64,000 nt of DNA from Schistocerca nitens (GCF_023898315.1 NC_064616.1:536567102-536631101); one strand, 5' to 3'; numbered from the stretch's first letter, positions 21,962 to 33,840 are shown. Program-made: numbers and translations. Notes: generated by a model not told the origin, from the sequence alone.

Positions 21962-23387
21962 TACACTCCTGGAAATGGAAAAAAGAACACATTGACACCG
22001 GTGTGTCAGACCCACCATACTTGCTCCGGACACTGCGAGAGGGCTGTACAAGCAATGATCACACGCACGGCACAGCGGACACACCAGGAACCGCGGTGTT
22101 GGCCGTCGAATGGCGCTAGCTGCGCAGCATTTGTGCACCGCCGCCGTCAGTGTCAGCCAGTTTGCCGTGGCATACGGAGCTCCATCGCAGTCTTTAACAC
22201 TAGTAGCATGCCGCGACAGCGTGGACGTGAACCGTATGTGCAGTTGACGGACTTTGAGCGAGGGCGTATAGTGGGCATGCGGGAGGCCGGGTGGACGTAC
22301 CGCCGAATTGCTCAACACGTGGGGCGTGAGGTCTCCACAGTACATCGATGTTGTCGCCAGTAGTCGGCGGAAGGTGCACGTGCCCGTCGACCTGGGACCG
22401 GACCGCAGCGACGCACGGATGCACGCCAAGACCGTAGGATCCTACGCAGTGCCGTAGGGGACCGCACCGCCACTTCCCAGCAAATTAGGGACACTGTTGC
22501 TCCTGGGGTATCGGCGAGGACCATTCGCAACCATCTCCATGAAGCTGGGCTACGGTCCCGCACACCGTTAGGCCGTCTTCCGCTCACGCCCCAACATCGT
22601 GCAGCCCGCCTCCAGTGGTGTCGCGACAGGCGTGAATGGAGGGACGAATGGAGACGTGTCGTCTTCAGCGATGAGAGTCGCTTCTGCCTTGGTGCCAATA
22701 ATGGTCGTATGCGTGTTTGGCGCCGTGCAGGTGAGCGCCACAATCAGGACTGCATACGACCGAGGCACACAGGGTCAACACCCGGCATCATGGTGTGGGG
22801 AGCGATCTCCTACACTGGCCGTACACCACTGGTGATCGTCGAGGGGACACTGAATAGTGCACGGTACATCCAAACCGTCATCGAACCCATCGGTCTACCA
22901 TTCCTAGACCGGCAAGGGAACTTGCTGTTCCAACAGGACAATGCACGTCCGCATGTATCCCGTGCCACCCAACGTGCTCTAGAAGGTGTAAGTCAACTAC
23001 CCTGGCCAGCAAGATCTCCGGATCTGTCCCCCATTGAGCATGTTTGGGACTGGATGAAGCGTCGTCTCACGCGGTCTGCACGTCCAGCACGAACGCTGGT
23101 CCAACTGAGGCGCCAGGTGGAAATGGCATGGCAAGCCGTTCCACAGGACTACATCCAGCATCTCTACGATCGTCTCCATGGGAGAATAGCAGCCTGCATT
23201 GCTGCGAAAGGTGGATATACACTGTACTAGTGCCGACATTGTGCATGCTCTGTTGCCTGTGTCTATGTGCCTGTGGTTCTGTCAGTGTGATCATGTGATG
23301 TATCTGACCCCAGGAATGTGTCAATAAAGTTTCCCCTTCCTGGGACAATGAATTCATGGTGTTCTTATTTCAATTTCCAGGAGTGTA
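21962..23387 (+). mobile_element. Tc1-like transposon family IV, nearly intact
   Basis: Terminal inverted repeats of 29 bases match at 27 positions: tacactcctggaaatggaaa... at 21962 and ...caatttccaggagtgta ending at 23387. The outermost TA on each side is the target dinucleotide. A 340-codon transposase frame occupies 22208-23230 and is interrupted only by one stop. A 245-bp 5' leader and a 150-bp 3' tail with aataaa at 23324 flank it. It is the youngest DNA transposon in the window. Confidence 0.95.
22208..23230 (+). pseudogene. Tc1-IV transposase with one premature stop
   Basis: Starting at the ATG at 22208 (MPRQRGREPY), a single frame runs 340 codons to the stop at 23228-23230, except for a TAG at 22361-22363. 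That codon follows HRCCRQ, where related proteins have Trp, so TGG to TAG is likely. Residues 14-51 form the paired-like helix-turn-helix (DFERGRIVGM). A basic GRPR-like hinge follows (RARRPGTGP). The catalytic core has VVFSDESRF (first Asp), LFQQDNARPH (second Asp) and SPDLSPIEHVWD (Glu), and the protein ends AAKGGYTLY. The second Asp (codon 22937) and the Glu (codon 23036) are separated by 32 residues. The usual Tc1 spacing is 34. Unless the stop is bypassed the protein is inactive. Confidence 0.93.
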
Positions 23388-25344
23388 TATTCAAGCGCAA
23401 CACTTGCACTGCTTTTCTTCCTTGGCGTATTTCAGCTGGTTATCGTAGCTGTCAGCTGTACCTTTGGTTGCAACTTCGCTGTGAGGGTGTGCTGCAGCTG
23501 GCACTTCTACCTCTCCATGTAATATTAACTGCACCGGCCGCTGCTTACTGCCGCCGCACATGTTGTCTCTGGCTGCCTGGGGCTGCTCTGCACGCTGCGC
23601 CGTCTCGTACCATGAGGAATATTGACGTGATGGTTTATAACGTAATCCCATGGACCTCAAACACAACGTGAACTTTTATTTTCGTTGTACTTCAGTATTT
23701 TCTATTCCTGAATTACCGATACTCTTTTTATGTAACGGAAAATATGACTTTCTGGCATCAGATGTTATACTTCAACTAAGGTTCAAAAACCGTTCAGATA
23801 CAGTTCAAAGCCTACTTATCACAGTTCACGTGTAGTTCTCTCGTCATTCACAGTACAACTGTATCATAGTCCTTACACAGTTCGCTGATCGGTTACAGTT
23901 CATAGTTCTCGCTAATAAAATCTAACCTCATCAGTCCAGAGCACTTGGACATCAAAGGTTATTCCCTACCATTGATGCCATGTACGGGAAGTAGAAAAAG
24001 AGACGAAGGGAATGAGGGAGTTGGATGTAGACGTGCCTATGATAGATCACTTTCCTCGAAAATTTCTCCCCTTCATAGATCCTCTGCGTTACCACAGATG
24101 AAGTGTCTCATTTGTACTAAGACTGCAGTACACGCGAGGTGCTTGTTTGCTTCCACCACCTAGAGTGGAATACACAAGTTCTAATGAATGTTCACCATCC
24201 TGCAGTATTCTATAGTTATTGTCTCCTGCACAGAAAACAGAACGTAAGTCGTTAATATGTTAAAGAAAGTCTTAGCGAGGAACTGATATTACGTGAAAAA
24301 ATAAATTTCCACTTAGATTGTTTGTATGGGATGTCACTAATTTTTTATTAGCAGAACACGAAAAACTGGACAATTGAATTCCACTTTAGACTAAAAAATA
24401 ATATCCAATCTTCGACAAAATAATGACTTGCGTATTTCCGTTATTACTGTCACACTGTTCTCAACTACATGTCCAAATAACCATATATTGCTGATAAAAT
24501 CTTGACACCGACTGCGACAAACACATAACTGTCTTCCGAGGCTACCCAACTGGCTCTTCTTTACAAACTAGACATTGCTATCTAAATCTTAAGTGAAACT
24601 GACGGCGGTAGAAGACATGTCTGTCATTCGAGACTGCCGAACCAGCTCTGATCTTACAGCCGAACCACTTCGTCCGTACACCCAAGTTAGGCGCGATCCG
24701 AAGACCATCGAAGTGCTTCGTCTGCCTATTCGTTTAGCAGTTGTCTGTTACTCTGCTGGTTATCAATATTTGTGAAATAATGGAATTATAACACGCTATT
24801 GAGAGATGCTTTATTATGAGAAGCAAGTAAATAACAAAAGATTACCATTTTCACGTGCAACTTCTGAACGCAGCAGCTAATCGCAGATAAGAGCGACAAT
24901 TGTGGCGTCTTTCTCATGATACCTGTAACGAACAAACCATCTGTCATCGGTACCTCACACCAAATTATGTCATCTTGCCACTGCTGCTCTGTCAGCTACT
25001 CTAAGAAGAGCTTCTGGTAGCCGAATATTGAGGCTGTAAAGCCATAAATATTATATATCTACTAAAATAAACAGTAGCATCAGTATTGCCTCAATTGTTC
25101 ACATTTCTTAGGAATCTAACAGTGTGCTTAAGCTCGTTTGTACAGCCCCACCCCACCCTTTGTACACATCCCATCCATGGCTCAACTTTCAGTTATTTGC
25201 TTAGTTCTTACTTGCCGCTTCAGATCCTGATATTCGTATGATTGTTTTTCCTTGCTCCAAAATGTTTTGTTTAATTTTCCTATGTGGGAGCTCTGTCTTT
25301 GCCACGTGCAAAATCTCAAAGAGAGAATACACAGGATTAAAATT
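23388..25344. other. Unassigned sequence
   Basis: No credible gene. A GC-rich patch near 23500-23620 and many short frames are present. Nothing matches another part of the window by eye. Confidence 0.4.
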
Positions 25345-25520
25345 TAAGACTGTTTCAATAGCCTTGACTTCTCCTCCTGGCCATTCATGATTTGCTCTGT
25401 TGCATGTTATCTCAATGTCATTCTTTAGGCATCTATATTCCATGTTCCCCACTTGATTTACTGCATTGTTATATTTCTCCTGTTGTCAATGAAATTCAGT
25501 ACACTGTGTGTCGTCCATTT
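25345..25520 (+). repeat. Interspersed repeat R1, copy 3 (old, partial)
   Basis: It aligns in direct orientation with 885-1045: gccttgacttctcctcctgg, a ccattcat block, a tttactgcattgttatattt block, tctcctgttg and aaattcagta follow in order. It is more diverged than the pair at 785 and 49935. The similarity fades on both sides. Confidence 0.55.
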
Positions 25521-26049
25521 ATTTCTACTGCACCTGTTTCCCACTTTCATCATTAGATGTCTTCACTACTTCTTCTCAATGTACCCATTCGTCTTGTAGT
25601 GTATTCCTTCTTCTATTTCCGTCAGTCGTTACCTAGTGCCACTAAAATTATCGACAACCTCTGGGTCTTAATTTATTCAGGCCTCAACTGTTTGATTTGC
25701 AACTGTTAGCGACCTCTTTATAGGGTATGTCAGAACTTTAGAAATTTGAAAATTCTTACTGATTCATACGACTTACAGACTTACCCTTGGTGCCATCTTG
25801 AAGGTGAACAGAAACAGATTGAGTGTTTCATAACAGGTGCAGGGTTTCTGGTGTGGGATCCTACCCACTCGTCTCGTATAGGCTGCCTAAAGGATGCTGC
25901 GTTCTCGGAATGCTATACAACAGTTCAAACAAATCACATTAATAGTTTCTGTTACAATAAAGAAGACAGACAATATGTAAATTGGTATTACAAGAAAGTG
26001 TCGCAAACGATGGGCGACAGGCAAACAGTCAGTGTTTTTCTCTCTATAC
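25521..26049. other. Unassigned sequence
   Basis: The frame 25746-26078 is open for 110 codons. It has no recognisable motif, and its end runs into the mariner-like terminal repeat, so it is not supported as a gene. Confidence 0.35.
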
Positions 26050-26149
26050 GGGGTGTTCAAAAAGTCTCTCCGCAGTGACGTGTGATGGTTAGCCGCGCTC
26101 GCCGTATGCCGCAATGAATACACCGAAATGAAACTCAGTGAAATACAAG

Positions 26150-27443
26150 TTATTAATTTATTGAATATACATTTTTACTTACAAATTTTTACATTAAGTG
26201 TCCCCGCTGTTGTTGAATACACAATTCAGTTCGTCTAATCATGTTTCCAAACACAAGCTGCCGCATTTCTTCGGTAACAGAAGCAGTGAAAGTGGATATT
26301 GCAGATTTCAATTAATTGATGGTGTTTGGATGGTTTTTATACACAGTTGCTTTCGCTGCACCCCAGAAGAAAAAGTCAGTAGGTGTTAGGTCAGGCGATC
26401 GTGGAGGCCAGAGTCCCTGTTAAATTACGCGATCACCAAAAATATCAGCAAGCAGTGACATTGAAACGCGAGCTGTATGCGCGGTTGCAAAATCTTGTTG
26501 AAAATAACTGTTCAGTATTTCACTTAACACAAGTTCTCCTATGAATGGGTACAGAATATCAGTTCAGTATCGTTGTGCGTTTATTGTTTCGTTGAAAAGA
26601 TATGGGACCCATAATCCGACGTCTAGAAATTGCAAAAAATGGTTCAAATGGCTCTGAGCACTATGTGACTTAACTTCTGAGGTCATCAGTCCCCTAGAAC
26701 TTAGAACTACTTAAACCTAACTAACCTAAGGACATCACACACATCCATGCCCGAGGCAGGATTCGCTGCTGCGACCGTAGCTGTCACTAGGTTCTAGACT
26801 GTAGCGCCTAGAACCGCACGGCCACTCCGGCCGGCGCTAGAAGTTGCAATCCTAACTCCTATTCTCACAGGATGAATTGCTTCCTCAGGTATACACACTG
26901 TATTTGCAGTACTCCAGATACGAGAATTTTGCGATTTCATGCACCCGGATAAAAGAAACCATGTCTCATCACTGAAAAACGTTTCATTAAAAATACCCCT
27001 TCCTTTTTGTTGAACGAAATTTTTGAACCATTGACAATAATGCAGTCTCTTGCCATGATCAGTATTTTTCAGTTCTTGCACGACTGTCAGTTTGTATGGG
27101 AAAAGTTCTAATTTTTTCCTTACGGCTGTATCGGCCGTTCCGACACTAACATCGATTTCCGGGGCGAATTTTCTTACTGACTTGTTCGGACACATTGACA
27201 GTTTATCGGTAATATCCGAGTAGTTTATCGTCAGACAAAACACTAGGGCGACCACTTCTCGGTGATTCTGTCACTGAACCCGTACTTCGAAATTTTTTAA
27301 TTAATTTCTCGCACAGTATCGCGATGTGGGATTGTGGTCTCCGGAAAAACTAAATTAAATGTATGACGAACTGAAACTGTGTATTTACCGCCAGCCCTGA
27401 ACACTTGTTCGACTAGAAGCACACGTTCTTCAATGGTTAGCAT
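26150..27443 (-). pseudogene. Mariner-like transposase pseudogene
   Basis: The N-terminal 50 residues (27443-27297) are open and end at a stop after TIPHRDTVREIN. The next frame (27255-26860) contains the second helix-turn-helix region, LHYCQWFKNFV and FFSDETWFLLSG with the first catalytic Asp. It then runs into SINE-A. Beyond the SINE, blocks such as NEFVSWFH-like remnants are too decayed for residue-level assignment. Catalytic residues two and three were not identified. Confidence 0.7.
26635..26836 (-). mobile_element. SINE-A inside the mariner-like element
   Basis: It is flanked by ctagaaattgca at 26623-26634 and ctagaagttgca at 26837-26848, an 11-of-12 match that marks a target-site duplication. 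Minus-strand order: box A (ggccgtgcgg), a box B that is damaged (gcagcgaatcc), the ttaggttagttagg body, gatgacctcagaagttaagt, and a tail ending ccatttgaaccatttttt. Confidence 0.93.
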
Positions 27444-27674
27444 TTTAACAGTGCCAAAAACGAAACAAACGAACAAAGGAACTAAACCTAAACGTTCACG
27501 CCAACACGTAACGACACACACCAACGATACTACTGACGCTGGCTGACATATACCGGCAGAGGAATGTTGAGGGAGTCCACTTGAAGGGAAGTAACCCAGG
27601 CAAGCGAACAATCATATGGTACGCGCGGCTAACAATCATACGGCACTGCGGAGAGACTTTTTGAACACCCCGCA

Positions 27675-28454
27675 CTATGTCCATACAAGCAATGGATATG
27701 GATCACTAATAACTGCTGTCGTAGTGCTCTCCTAGTGCCGGTATGGTACTGTGCGGCCGAGGCTGGCAGGAGCGACGCTTATATTCTCTTCTTGTAGAGG
27801 CCGTTCCTGTCGTGGCGCAGTCGTATTCTGCGGGCTATTGGCTGACGTCGTCTCACACGCTTCTGTGCTGTTGTGTTCTTCATCTTCGTGCCAGCGCTTG
27901 TTGATACGCCGGAATATCCGGAATGTCTAGTTTCCATCTAATTGACTAGGCCGATGTGTGCTTATATCATAGCTCCCACGTTCACTGGAACTGACACCTG
28001 TTGCCTTTTTCTTATGAGGTATCATCAAAGGTAGCTTGTGTGTTCCACCCTTAACAGATCCTCTGTCAGAGATCAGTGCTAGAATCTACCTCGAAACTGA
28101 GCGAGTCACGCCTTTCATGCTGCAGCGAGTGTGGCAAGAAATAGATTTCACAGGGGATTTTTGCCACATAACCAATGAAAGTCACTTGGTTATATACATG
28201 GTAATACTCTGATGTATTTTGCTTTAAAATGGCACGTAAAACATGTCAGGAGCCTAAATTAATAAATCAGCACAAATTAGAAAATTTTTATGTCCTTTTG
28301 GTACATCATAAAATCCTCAGTCCATAATCAGTCAAATATCGTCAGTGTGCATCTGCACCTGAAAATATCTTACAATCTTATAATGTGAAACTCGGCTTCG
28401 AAACTCAATTCCAAATACGCATACTTCTTTCATGACTCTTAAGCAAAATGCTGG
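27675..28454. other. Possible LTR fragment at 27690-27960; otherwise unassigned
   Basis: The segment at about 27690-27960 is GC-richer than its surroundings and has an LTR-like composition similar to 5990-6260. I could not align the two convincingly and found no flanking duplication. The rest shows no signal. Confidence 0.2.
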
Positions 28455-28725
28455 TGATGATTCAATTCTGCTCTGTGCAAGATTCTACCAGATGGTTTCC
28501 TCTTATATTCCTTCCTCTGAGACCAACTCACCCTACTATTTTCCCGTCTTGTCACTACTGTCAAATTCCAGTCTCTCATTAAATATTAAATTTGGTCTCC
28601 CTTAACTATTTGAATAATTTCTTCCGTCTTATCGTACATTATTTAAATCTGTTCATCTGTGTTGGTGGCATGCGCGTAAACTTCTACGACTGTTAATTGC
28701 AGTTTAGAGCTGGAGATGAATATTG
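28455..28725 (-). mobile_element. RTE-type LINE, endonuclease relic
   Basis: The plus strand contains gtgcaagattctaccagatg, ttcctcttatattccttcct and aattccagtctctcattaaa. These are complements of the 52760-52900 region of the young RTE, which encodes the GDWNSS endonuclease block and the stretch RGSRLVEFC. About 270 bases survive, strongly diverged. Confidence 0.7.
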
Positions 28726-29111
28726 TGGTACCACTACACTGATTGTATCAATAGCTAATACTCACGGAGTGTTCTAAATATGTGATCTTAAACCTAGAAC
28801 ACTAAAGTGGGGGAAATGCAACATTGCTACTAAACCATCATAAATTGAACTACTCCAAATTTAATTCAAAGTATTTCATAATTTACAGTAATGCATTAGT
28901 TAATTATAGTTATTAGATCTCAAGCGATATGTTAAATACCAAATTAAGTAAAAAATGTTCTGTTTTATAACTAACAGCAATCTTAATTTTTACAAGGGTT
29001 TAGTGATATGGGGTTAATATATCAAATACTGAGGAATAAATGTCAGACACTTTCAGCTAGAAATTATGAGAGTCATAGCAAGTTTTTGTTCTGGGGCGAT
29101 CAATTTTCGCC
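28726..29111. other. Unassigned AT-rich sequence
   Basis: Nothing recognised. Confidence 0.3.
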
Positions 29112-29312
29112 GGCCGGAGTGGCAGTGCGGTTCTAGGCGCTACAGTCTGGAACCGAGCGACCGCTACGGTCGCAGGTTCGCATCCTGCCTCGGCCATGGA
29201 TGTGTGTGATGTCCTTAGGTTAGTTAGGTTTAATTAATTCTAAGTTCTAGGCGACTGATGACCTCAGAAGTTAAGTCGCGTAGTGCTCAGAGCCATTTGA
29301 ACCATTTTGAAA
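29112..29312 (+). mobile_element. SINE-A copy
   Basis: Starts gccggccggagtggcagtgc and carries box B as ggttcgcatcc (one change). It ends agccatttgaaccattttga. A short direct repeat, aattttc, at 29103-29109 and about 29312-29320 may be the target duplication. Confidence 0.9.
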
Positions 29313-30364
29313 AATTTTCTAAATGTTCTCGACTTCATACTGAGTTAGGGAACAATCACGAACGATACTTCATCATATCTGTTAATGGTGAAATAAGAAA
29401 ACATGAGTAAGGAAATATGTGAAAGAGTTTGTCGTAAAGAAAATAAAAGCTTGCAATGTCTTCACCCAACTTTGCCTTGCTTTCGTATAGGTTCATGGTA
29501 AAATCAGTCAAATGCATTCTGTGTTTCAGTGGCTCTCCAGTCATATAGCAACGGCGGTGCGTCATGTGCTGCCCTTAGCGCTTGCAGCTTTCACTGGGAA
29601 CGCCAGTTCCTAGAGCAGCCGAGTCAACGCTAAAGACGCCCGCCGCTGCCTTTGCCACATGCCGCGCTGCCGCACTTTACTGAGAATCGGCCCTCAGCCC
29701 TGCATTGTAGCCAGGCGGGCACCGCCACGTTGACTGATAAGGCTGCCGGCGGCTGGCAGGGCGCGAACTTCAAGCAGCACACCGATATGCAAAGGCCGTA
29801 TTGGAAGCAGGAAGAGGATCAGCAGCAATAGCTGCTCTGTCGTCATCTGTTCCTACACAAAATGGTATTACATTCCCAGTGGACAAATAGTGACGTCTTT
29901 AAAATTCTTATGCACTGCAAGGACGTTTTCTTCTTTTGCGAACTAATTTCCCTTAAGTGCGTTATACACTGTAGGTACTTCAACATAGTTCTCCTTCTTA
30001 AAGTCAATGCCACGTGTTACTTCCCAACACCGAACATTCGCTTTCTTTTTATAATACAGTCAGAGGTCAATAACCATGCTCAAGATTGTGGCAGCTGATA
30101 CAAAACTGCCAACAAAACGTCTAAATGAAGTAAGGATTGCAACGGACGTCTGTCCACCTGTCGCACAGTTCAGAGATCCATTGCGGCCTTATGGCGGTAC
30201 GGAGGACTGCGTAGATTCTGACACTTAGGGAATGATAGACTTACAGTACCGCTACGACCAACGTGAACAGAATCCGTATTGTGGTGAAGCTGCGCTCTTG
30301 TATATTCCCTTTACAATACCACTTTACACAATATGCAGCTGCAATAGGTTACAGATGAGAAGGT
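29313..30364. other. Unassigned; GC-rich patch at 29570-29790
   Basis: The patch at 29570-29790 is CpG-rich (cgcccgccgctgcctttgcc and similar) and resembles a fragment of a gene 5' region or LTR, but no frame or splice signal supports a gene. The rest shows nothing. Confidence 0.35.
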
Positions 30365-32490
30365 GTGTCTGAGTTTGTCTCGATTACCAACATCAACAAA
30401 GAGACCTCAGCTGACACTGCTAATTTATTGCGCGAAGGAATCAATTTTACGCATGTGAATCATCTTCTTAAAAGAAAAGAAGTACACTGCTGGGTGAAAG
30501 ATACGCCAATAGTTAACTTGTACGCCCCTTCAGGTTGTATCTTTGAACGCGAACGATCTTCGTTCCTCAAAAATGGGACAACGAAATTGCTTAACAATCT
30601 TGACGATAATCTAATCACTTGCAGCGACTTCAGTTGCTTAGTAAATGCCAAAGACCAGTCACCGAATCTGAACATATGACAAATACTACAACATCTCGTT
30701 CAGGGTTTACAAATCATTGATACGCGGGAAAAGCTATTTGGTGAACGCAATGCTTAGTGTAAAGAGACAATCGGCCAGTCGCCGGCCAGTGTGGACGAGC
30801 GGTTCAAGGCGCTACAGTCTGGAACCGCGCCACCGCTACGGTCGCAGGTTCGAATCTGCCTAGGGTATGGGTGTGTGTGTGATGTCGTTAGGTTAGTTAG
30901 GTTTAAGTAGTTCTAAGTTCTAGGGAACTGATGACCTCATACGTCAAGTCCCATAGTGCTCAGAGCTATTTGAACCAATTTTTGAATCGGCCAGTCGCCT
31001 GGATAGGATTCATGTTTCTCCAATACTTAGCCTGCGGGCAATGAACTACTATTGCGGTAGAGGGTATTGGAAACTGAACATCAGTTTACCAGAGACTCTG
31101 CACCTGACGACGATAATCACGAGTCTGGGACCAGGTTGTGCCATGCTAAGGCAGTATCACCCAATGGTTGATCCATTGTGCCAAACGTCAGTTATTCTCT
31201 ACTCATATTACATATGTGCAGCGGAAACGATTTTGGCGCTAAAAGCTATAAAATTATACCTTCAACGACTGTGAGAGCTGTATCAAAGCGGTAATATCCA
31301 TGGCGTTGATACGTACCGCAATAGTAAAACGTACAAGACAAAAATTATTGTATTTCGCGGAAAAGAAATGGAAGGTAGCATTGTCTGATCTCGACTGACG
31401 GCAATTGCAGAGGATCAAACAGCATCTATTTTTCACCTTCTGAGTTCAAAAAGCCACCGCTGTGCTTTGATAGCGGGGGTCATAGGTGAAGGAGGAAATA
31501 AGATCACTGTTCTATGCGGTACAATATCTACAGTTCACTGCAACCTATACAGTAAGAAGGAAGTAAATATAACCTTTTGTGATAGTGTGCTCGAGAAAGT
31601 AAGCCGCCGTACGTCTGAAGAACAGAATGAATTACTTGACCTACCGTTCACCACTGAAACCGCGTATACACTGTAGCTAAAAGGAAGTTTCTTGGACCTG
31701 AAACAAGAGGGAACTCAGCGTTATTCTTCTCAGATTTTGAGAAGGCATTTGATCAAATAAACCATTACTACGTAATCAAAATAATGATCAATATGGGATT
31801 CAACAACCGATTCATGTCTCTAATTAAGAACGTCATCGACATTGCTTCGTTACGAGTGGTGATTAGTGTGGTCAGTCAGCACGGTAGGTTTGTTCACTTC
31901 CATGTGCCAGTGCCGTAGAGCCACTGTTAGCATCATGGGCGGAATGATGGGCATCAAAATTCACTTCATGGTCACCTCCTGTACAGCATATGCCGATGAT
32001 ATTATTATGTATTACATTATGTAGCGAACAAGACTTGCTAACGACGAGACTTTTTCTGCAGTAATTCACAGCTGTGACGGAAGCTAAGCTTAGTACCATG
32101 AAGACGACTTTCTTGCAGGTTGGTAATAGTACTGGTGACACGAGCTGCATCGACTGCTGCGAGGAAAAGTACTGCCGCGAATCCTTAGGACCCTTCTTTG
32201 AGGCTGTGCCATATAGGATGTACACCCATAACTGGACAGACCAAGTCAACAAAATGAGAGCCACTCTCAATGAGACAAAAGCTCCTGAAGCTTAAAGTTT
32301 CGGTCGAAAGTAAAATCTGCAGCATGGCACAGTTTCTGCCTATCACTGATAAAATGGTTCACAGTATAAAGAGCTCTGTGCTGGTTTGTGATGAGAGGTC
32401 ATATTTCCAAAATACTATTTCATACCCCAAGCCTGTCGTTAACAAAAGGAGTATTGAATCTCACGAACGTGCGGCAGCAGTGTAGGCTCT
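30365..32490 (+). mobile_element. LINE relic with endonuclease and reverse transcriptase
   Basis: The plus-strand order is that of an APE-type LINE. The endonuclease stretch (30365-30679) has VNLYAPSG and NLITCSDFSCLV, a decayed GDFN block. After a SINE, YCGRGYWKLNISLPETL (31045-31095) marks the end of the endonuclease. FSDFEKAFDQINHYYVIKIM (31727 on) is the reverse transcriptase palm motif A, and CTAYADDIIMYY (near 31981-32016) is motif C with its paired Asp. AVTEAKLSTMKTTFLQVGN and VSVESKICSMAQFLP follow as thumb and C-terminal blocks. The GYWKLN and SKI..AQ.LP phrases suggest an L1/Tx1-like or Daphne-like clade. Multiple frameshifts. Inactive. Confidence 0.75.
30781..30984 (+). mobile_element. 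SINE-A inside the LINE relic
   Basis: It is flanked by aatcggccagtcgcc at 30769-30783 and 30985-30999, a 15-bp target-site duplication overlapping the first bases of the SINE by ambiguity. Box A is gtggacgagcggttcaaggc and box B ggttcgaatct. The body is standard. Confidence 0.95.
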
Positions 32491-33046
32491 TCGGATCAAC
32501 CGCGTAAGGAAGAGGTTTCACGGCCATCATCCACGTCTGACTACGACTTTAGAAAAAAAAAAAAAAAAAATGGAAACAAGCGAATTTTGTATCTCCTGTC
32601 ACTGCAAATCGTGTAGTTGAAATATAGCCGGATATGAAATGGAAAATGATTTGGAAGAACATCCGTAACGGTAGTGTACCTTCTCAAATCAGATAGCATT
32701 AGTAACTGGCAGTAAACGACAAAATAGCGACAAACGGAAAATTAAATAATACTCGTTTACGCCCCCTGCGACGTGCGAGATATTTAGTCAGGTAGATAAA
32801 CTCGTTTGTAGATTTACATGTGGCAGTGCGTTCGCGATACTGTAGTTGTACGCCATAAAATAACTTTATACATCGCATATCTCCCAGTTAGATCAGTTTA
32901 AAGGATCCTGTTCATGTCCAGAGACTGACATACACACAAATGAAGAATAACGTAGTAACACGTATAATTGGGCACACTGTGAGCCACATGAAACCCACTG
33001 CAAGATTCGAGTATTACTATGCGAACCTTGCATGTGGACTTTACGA
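32491..33046. other. Unassigned sequence with an A-run
   Basis: Contains a run of A at 32553-32571 and no recognisable gene. The A-run lies about 60 bases after the recognisable end of the LINE relic and could be its poly-A tail, but a flanking duplication was not found. Confidence 0.3.
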
Positions 33047-33840
33047 AATATACTGAAGAGCCAAAGGAACTGGACCACCAGCTTAATATCGTGAAGGGCT
33101 CCCGCGATCACGCAGAAAAGCCGCAACACGACGTGGCATGCGTTCGAATAATGTCTCAAGTAGTGCTGGAGGGAAACGACACCAAGAATCCTGCAGGGCT
33201 GTCGATAAATACGTAAGAGTATGAGGAAGTGGAGCTCTCTTCAGAACAGCACGTTGCAAGGCATCTCAGATATCCTCAGTAATGTTCTAGTCTGAGGAGT
33301 GTGGTGGCCACCGAAAGTGGTTAAACTCATAAGAGTGTTTCTTGAGCCACACTGTAGCAATTCTGGACGAGTGAGGTGTCGCGTGATCCGGCTGGAATTG
33401 CCCAAGTCCGTCGAAATGCACAATCGACATCAATGGATGCAGGTGATCAGACAGGGTGCTTAGGTACGTGTTACCTGTCAGTGTCGTATCTAGACGTATC
33501 AGGAGTCCCATATACTCCAACTGCACACGCCTGACACCATTAAGGAGCTAGCACCATCTTCAACAGTCCTCTGCTGACATGCAGGGTCCATGGATTCGTG
33601 AGGCTGTCTCCATACCCGTAAAGGTCCATCCGCTCGATACAATTTGAAACGAAACTAGTCCGACCAGGCACCGTATTTCCAGTCATCAGCAGACCAGTAT
33701 CGGTGTAGACGGTCCCTAGCGAGGTTTGCAGTAGTGAGATTGTCTCCATACCCGTATACGTCCATCCGCTCGATACAATTTGAAACGAGACTAGTCCCAC
33801 CAGGCAACGTTTTTCCAGTCATCAGCAGACCAGTGTAGCC
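33047..33840 (-). mobile_element. Tc1-like transposon family I, truncated copy
   Basis: The left terminus atactgaagagccaaaggaa matches the right terminus of the family I copy at 1388-2577. Minus-strand frames read GQFQPDHATPHSSRIATVWL (second Asp region: QPDHAT where QQDNAT is expected) and HSYEFNHFRWP. They begin with the SGWTYTG block upstream of it. The 5' half of the element is missing. A 136-bp segment is tandemly duplicated (33605-33740 and 33741-33840). Inactive. Confidence 0.85.

Larger units (their letters stand above)
26050..27674 (-). mobile_element. Mariner-like transposon with matching termini
   Basis: The 28-bp terminal inverted repeats are exact: ggggtgttcaaaaagtctct... at about 26051 and ...agagactttttgaacacccc ending at 27673. 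The transposase is on the minus strand from the ATG at 27443 (MLTIEERVLLVEQVFRAGGK), a DUF4817-type N-terminus. It continues with FAPEIDVSVGTADTAVRKKL, then FNETFFSDETWFLL (first catalytic Asp) near 26990-26950. The C-terminal half (about 26630-26200) is decayed. A SINE-A sits inside at 26635-26836. Several frameshifts make it inactive. Confidence 0.85.

Noticed and set aside
25746-26078. 110-codon gene
   Set aside because: No motif or splice context, and the frame runs into the terminal repeat of the mariner-like element.
27690-27960. Solo LTR similar to 5990-6260
   Set aside because: Similar composition only; no convincing alignment and no flanking duplication.
29356-29565. Copia gag-like fragment (minus strand)
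   Set aside because: The stretch YESKAKLGEDIASFYFLYDK is suggestive, but too short and without a second motif.
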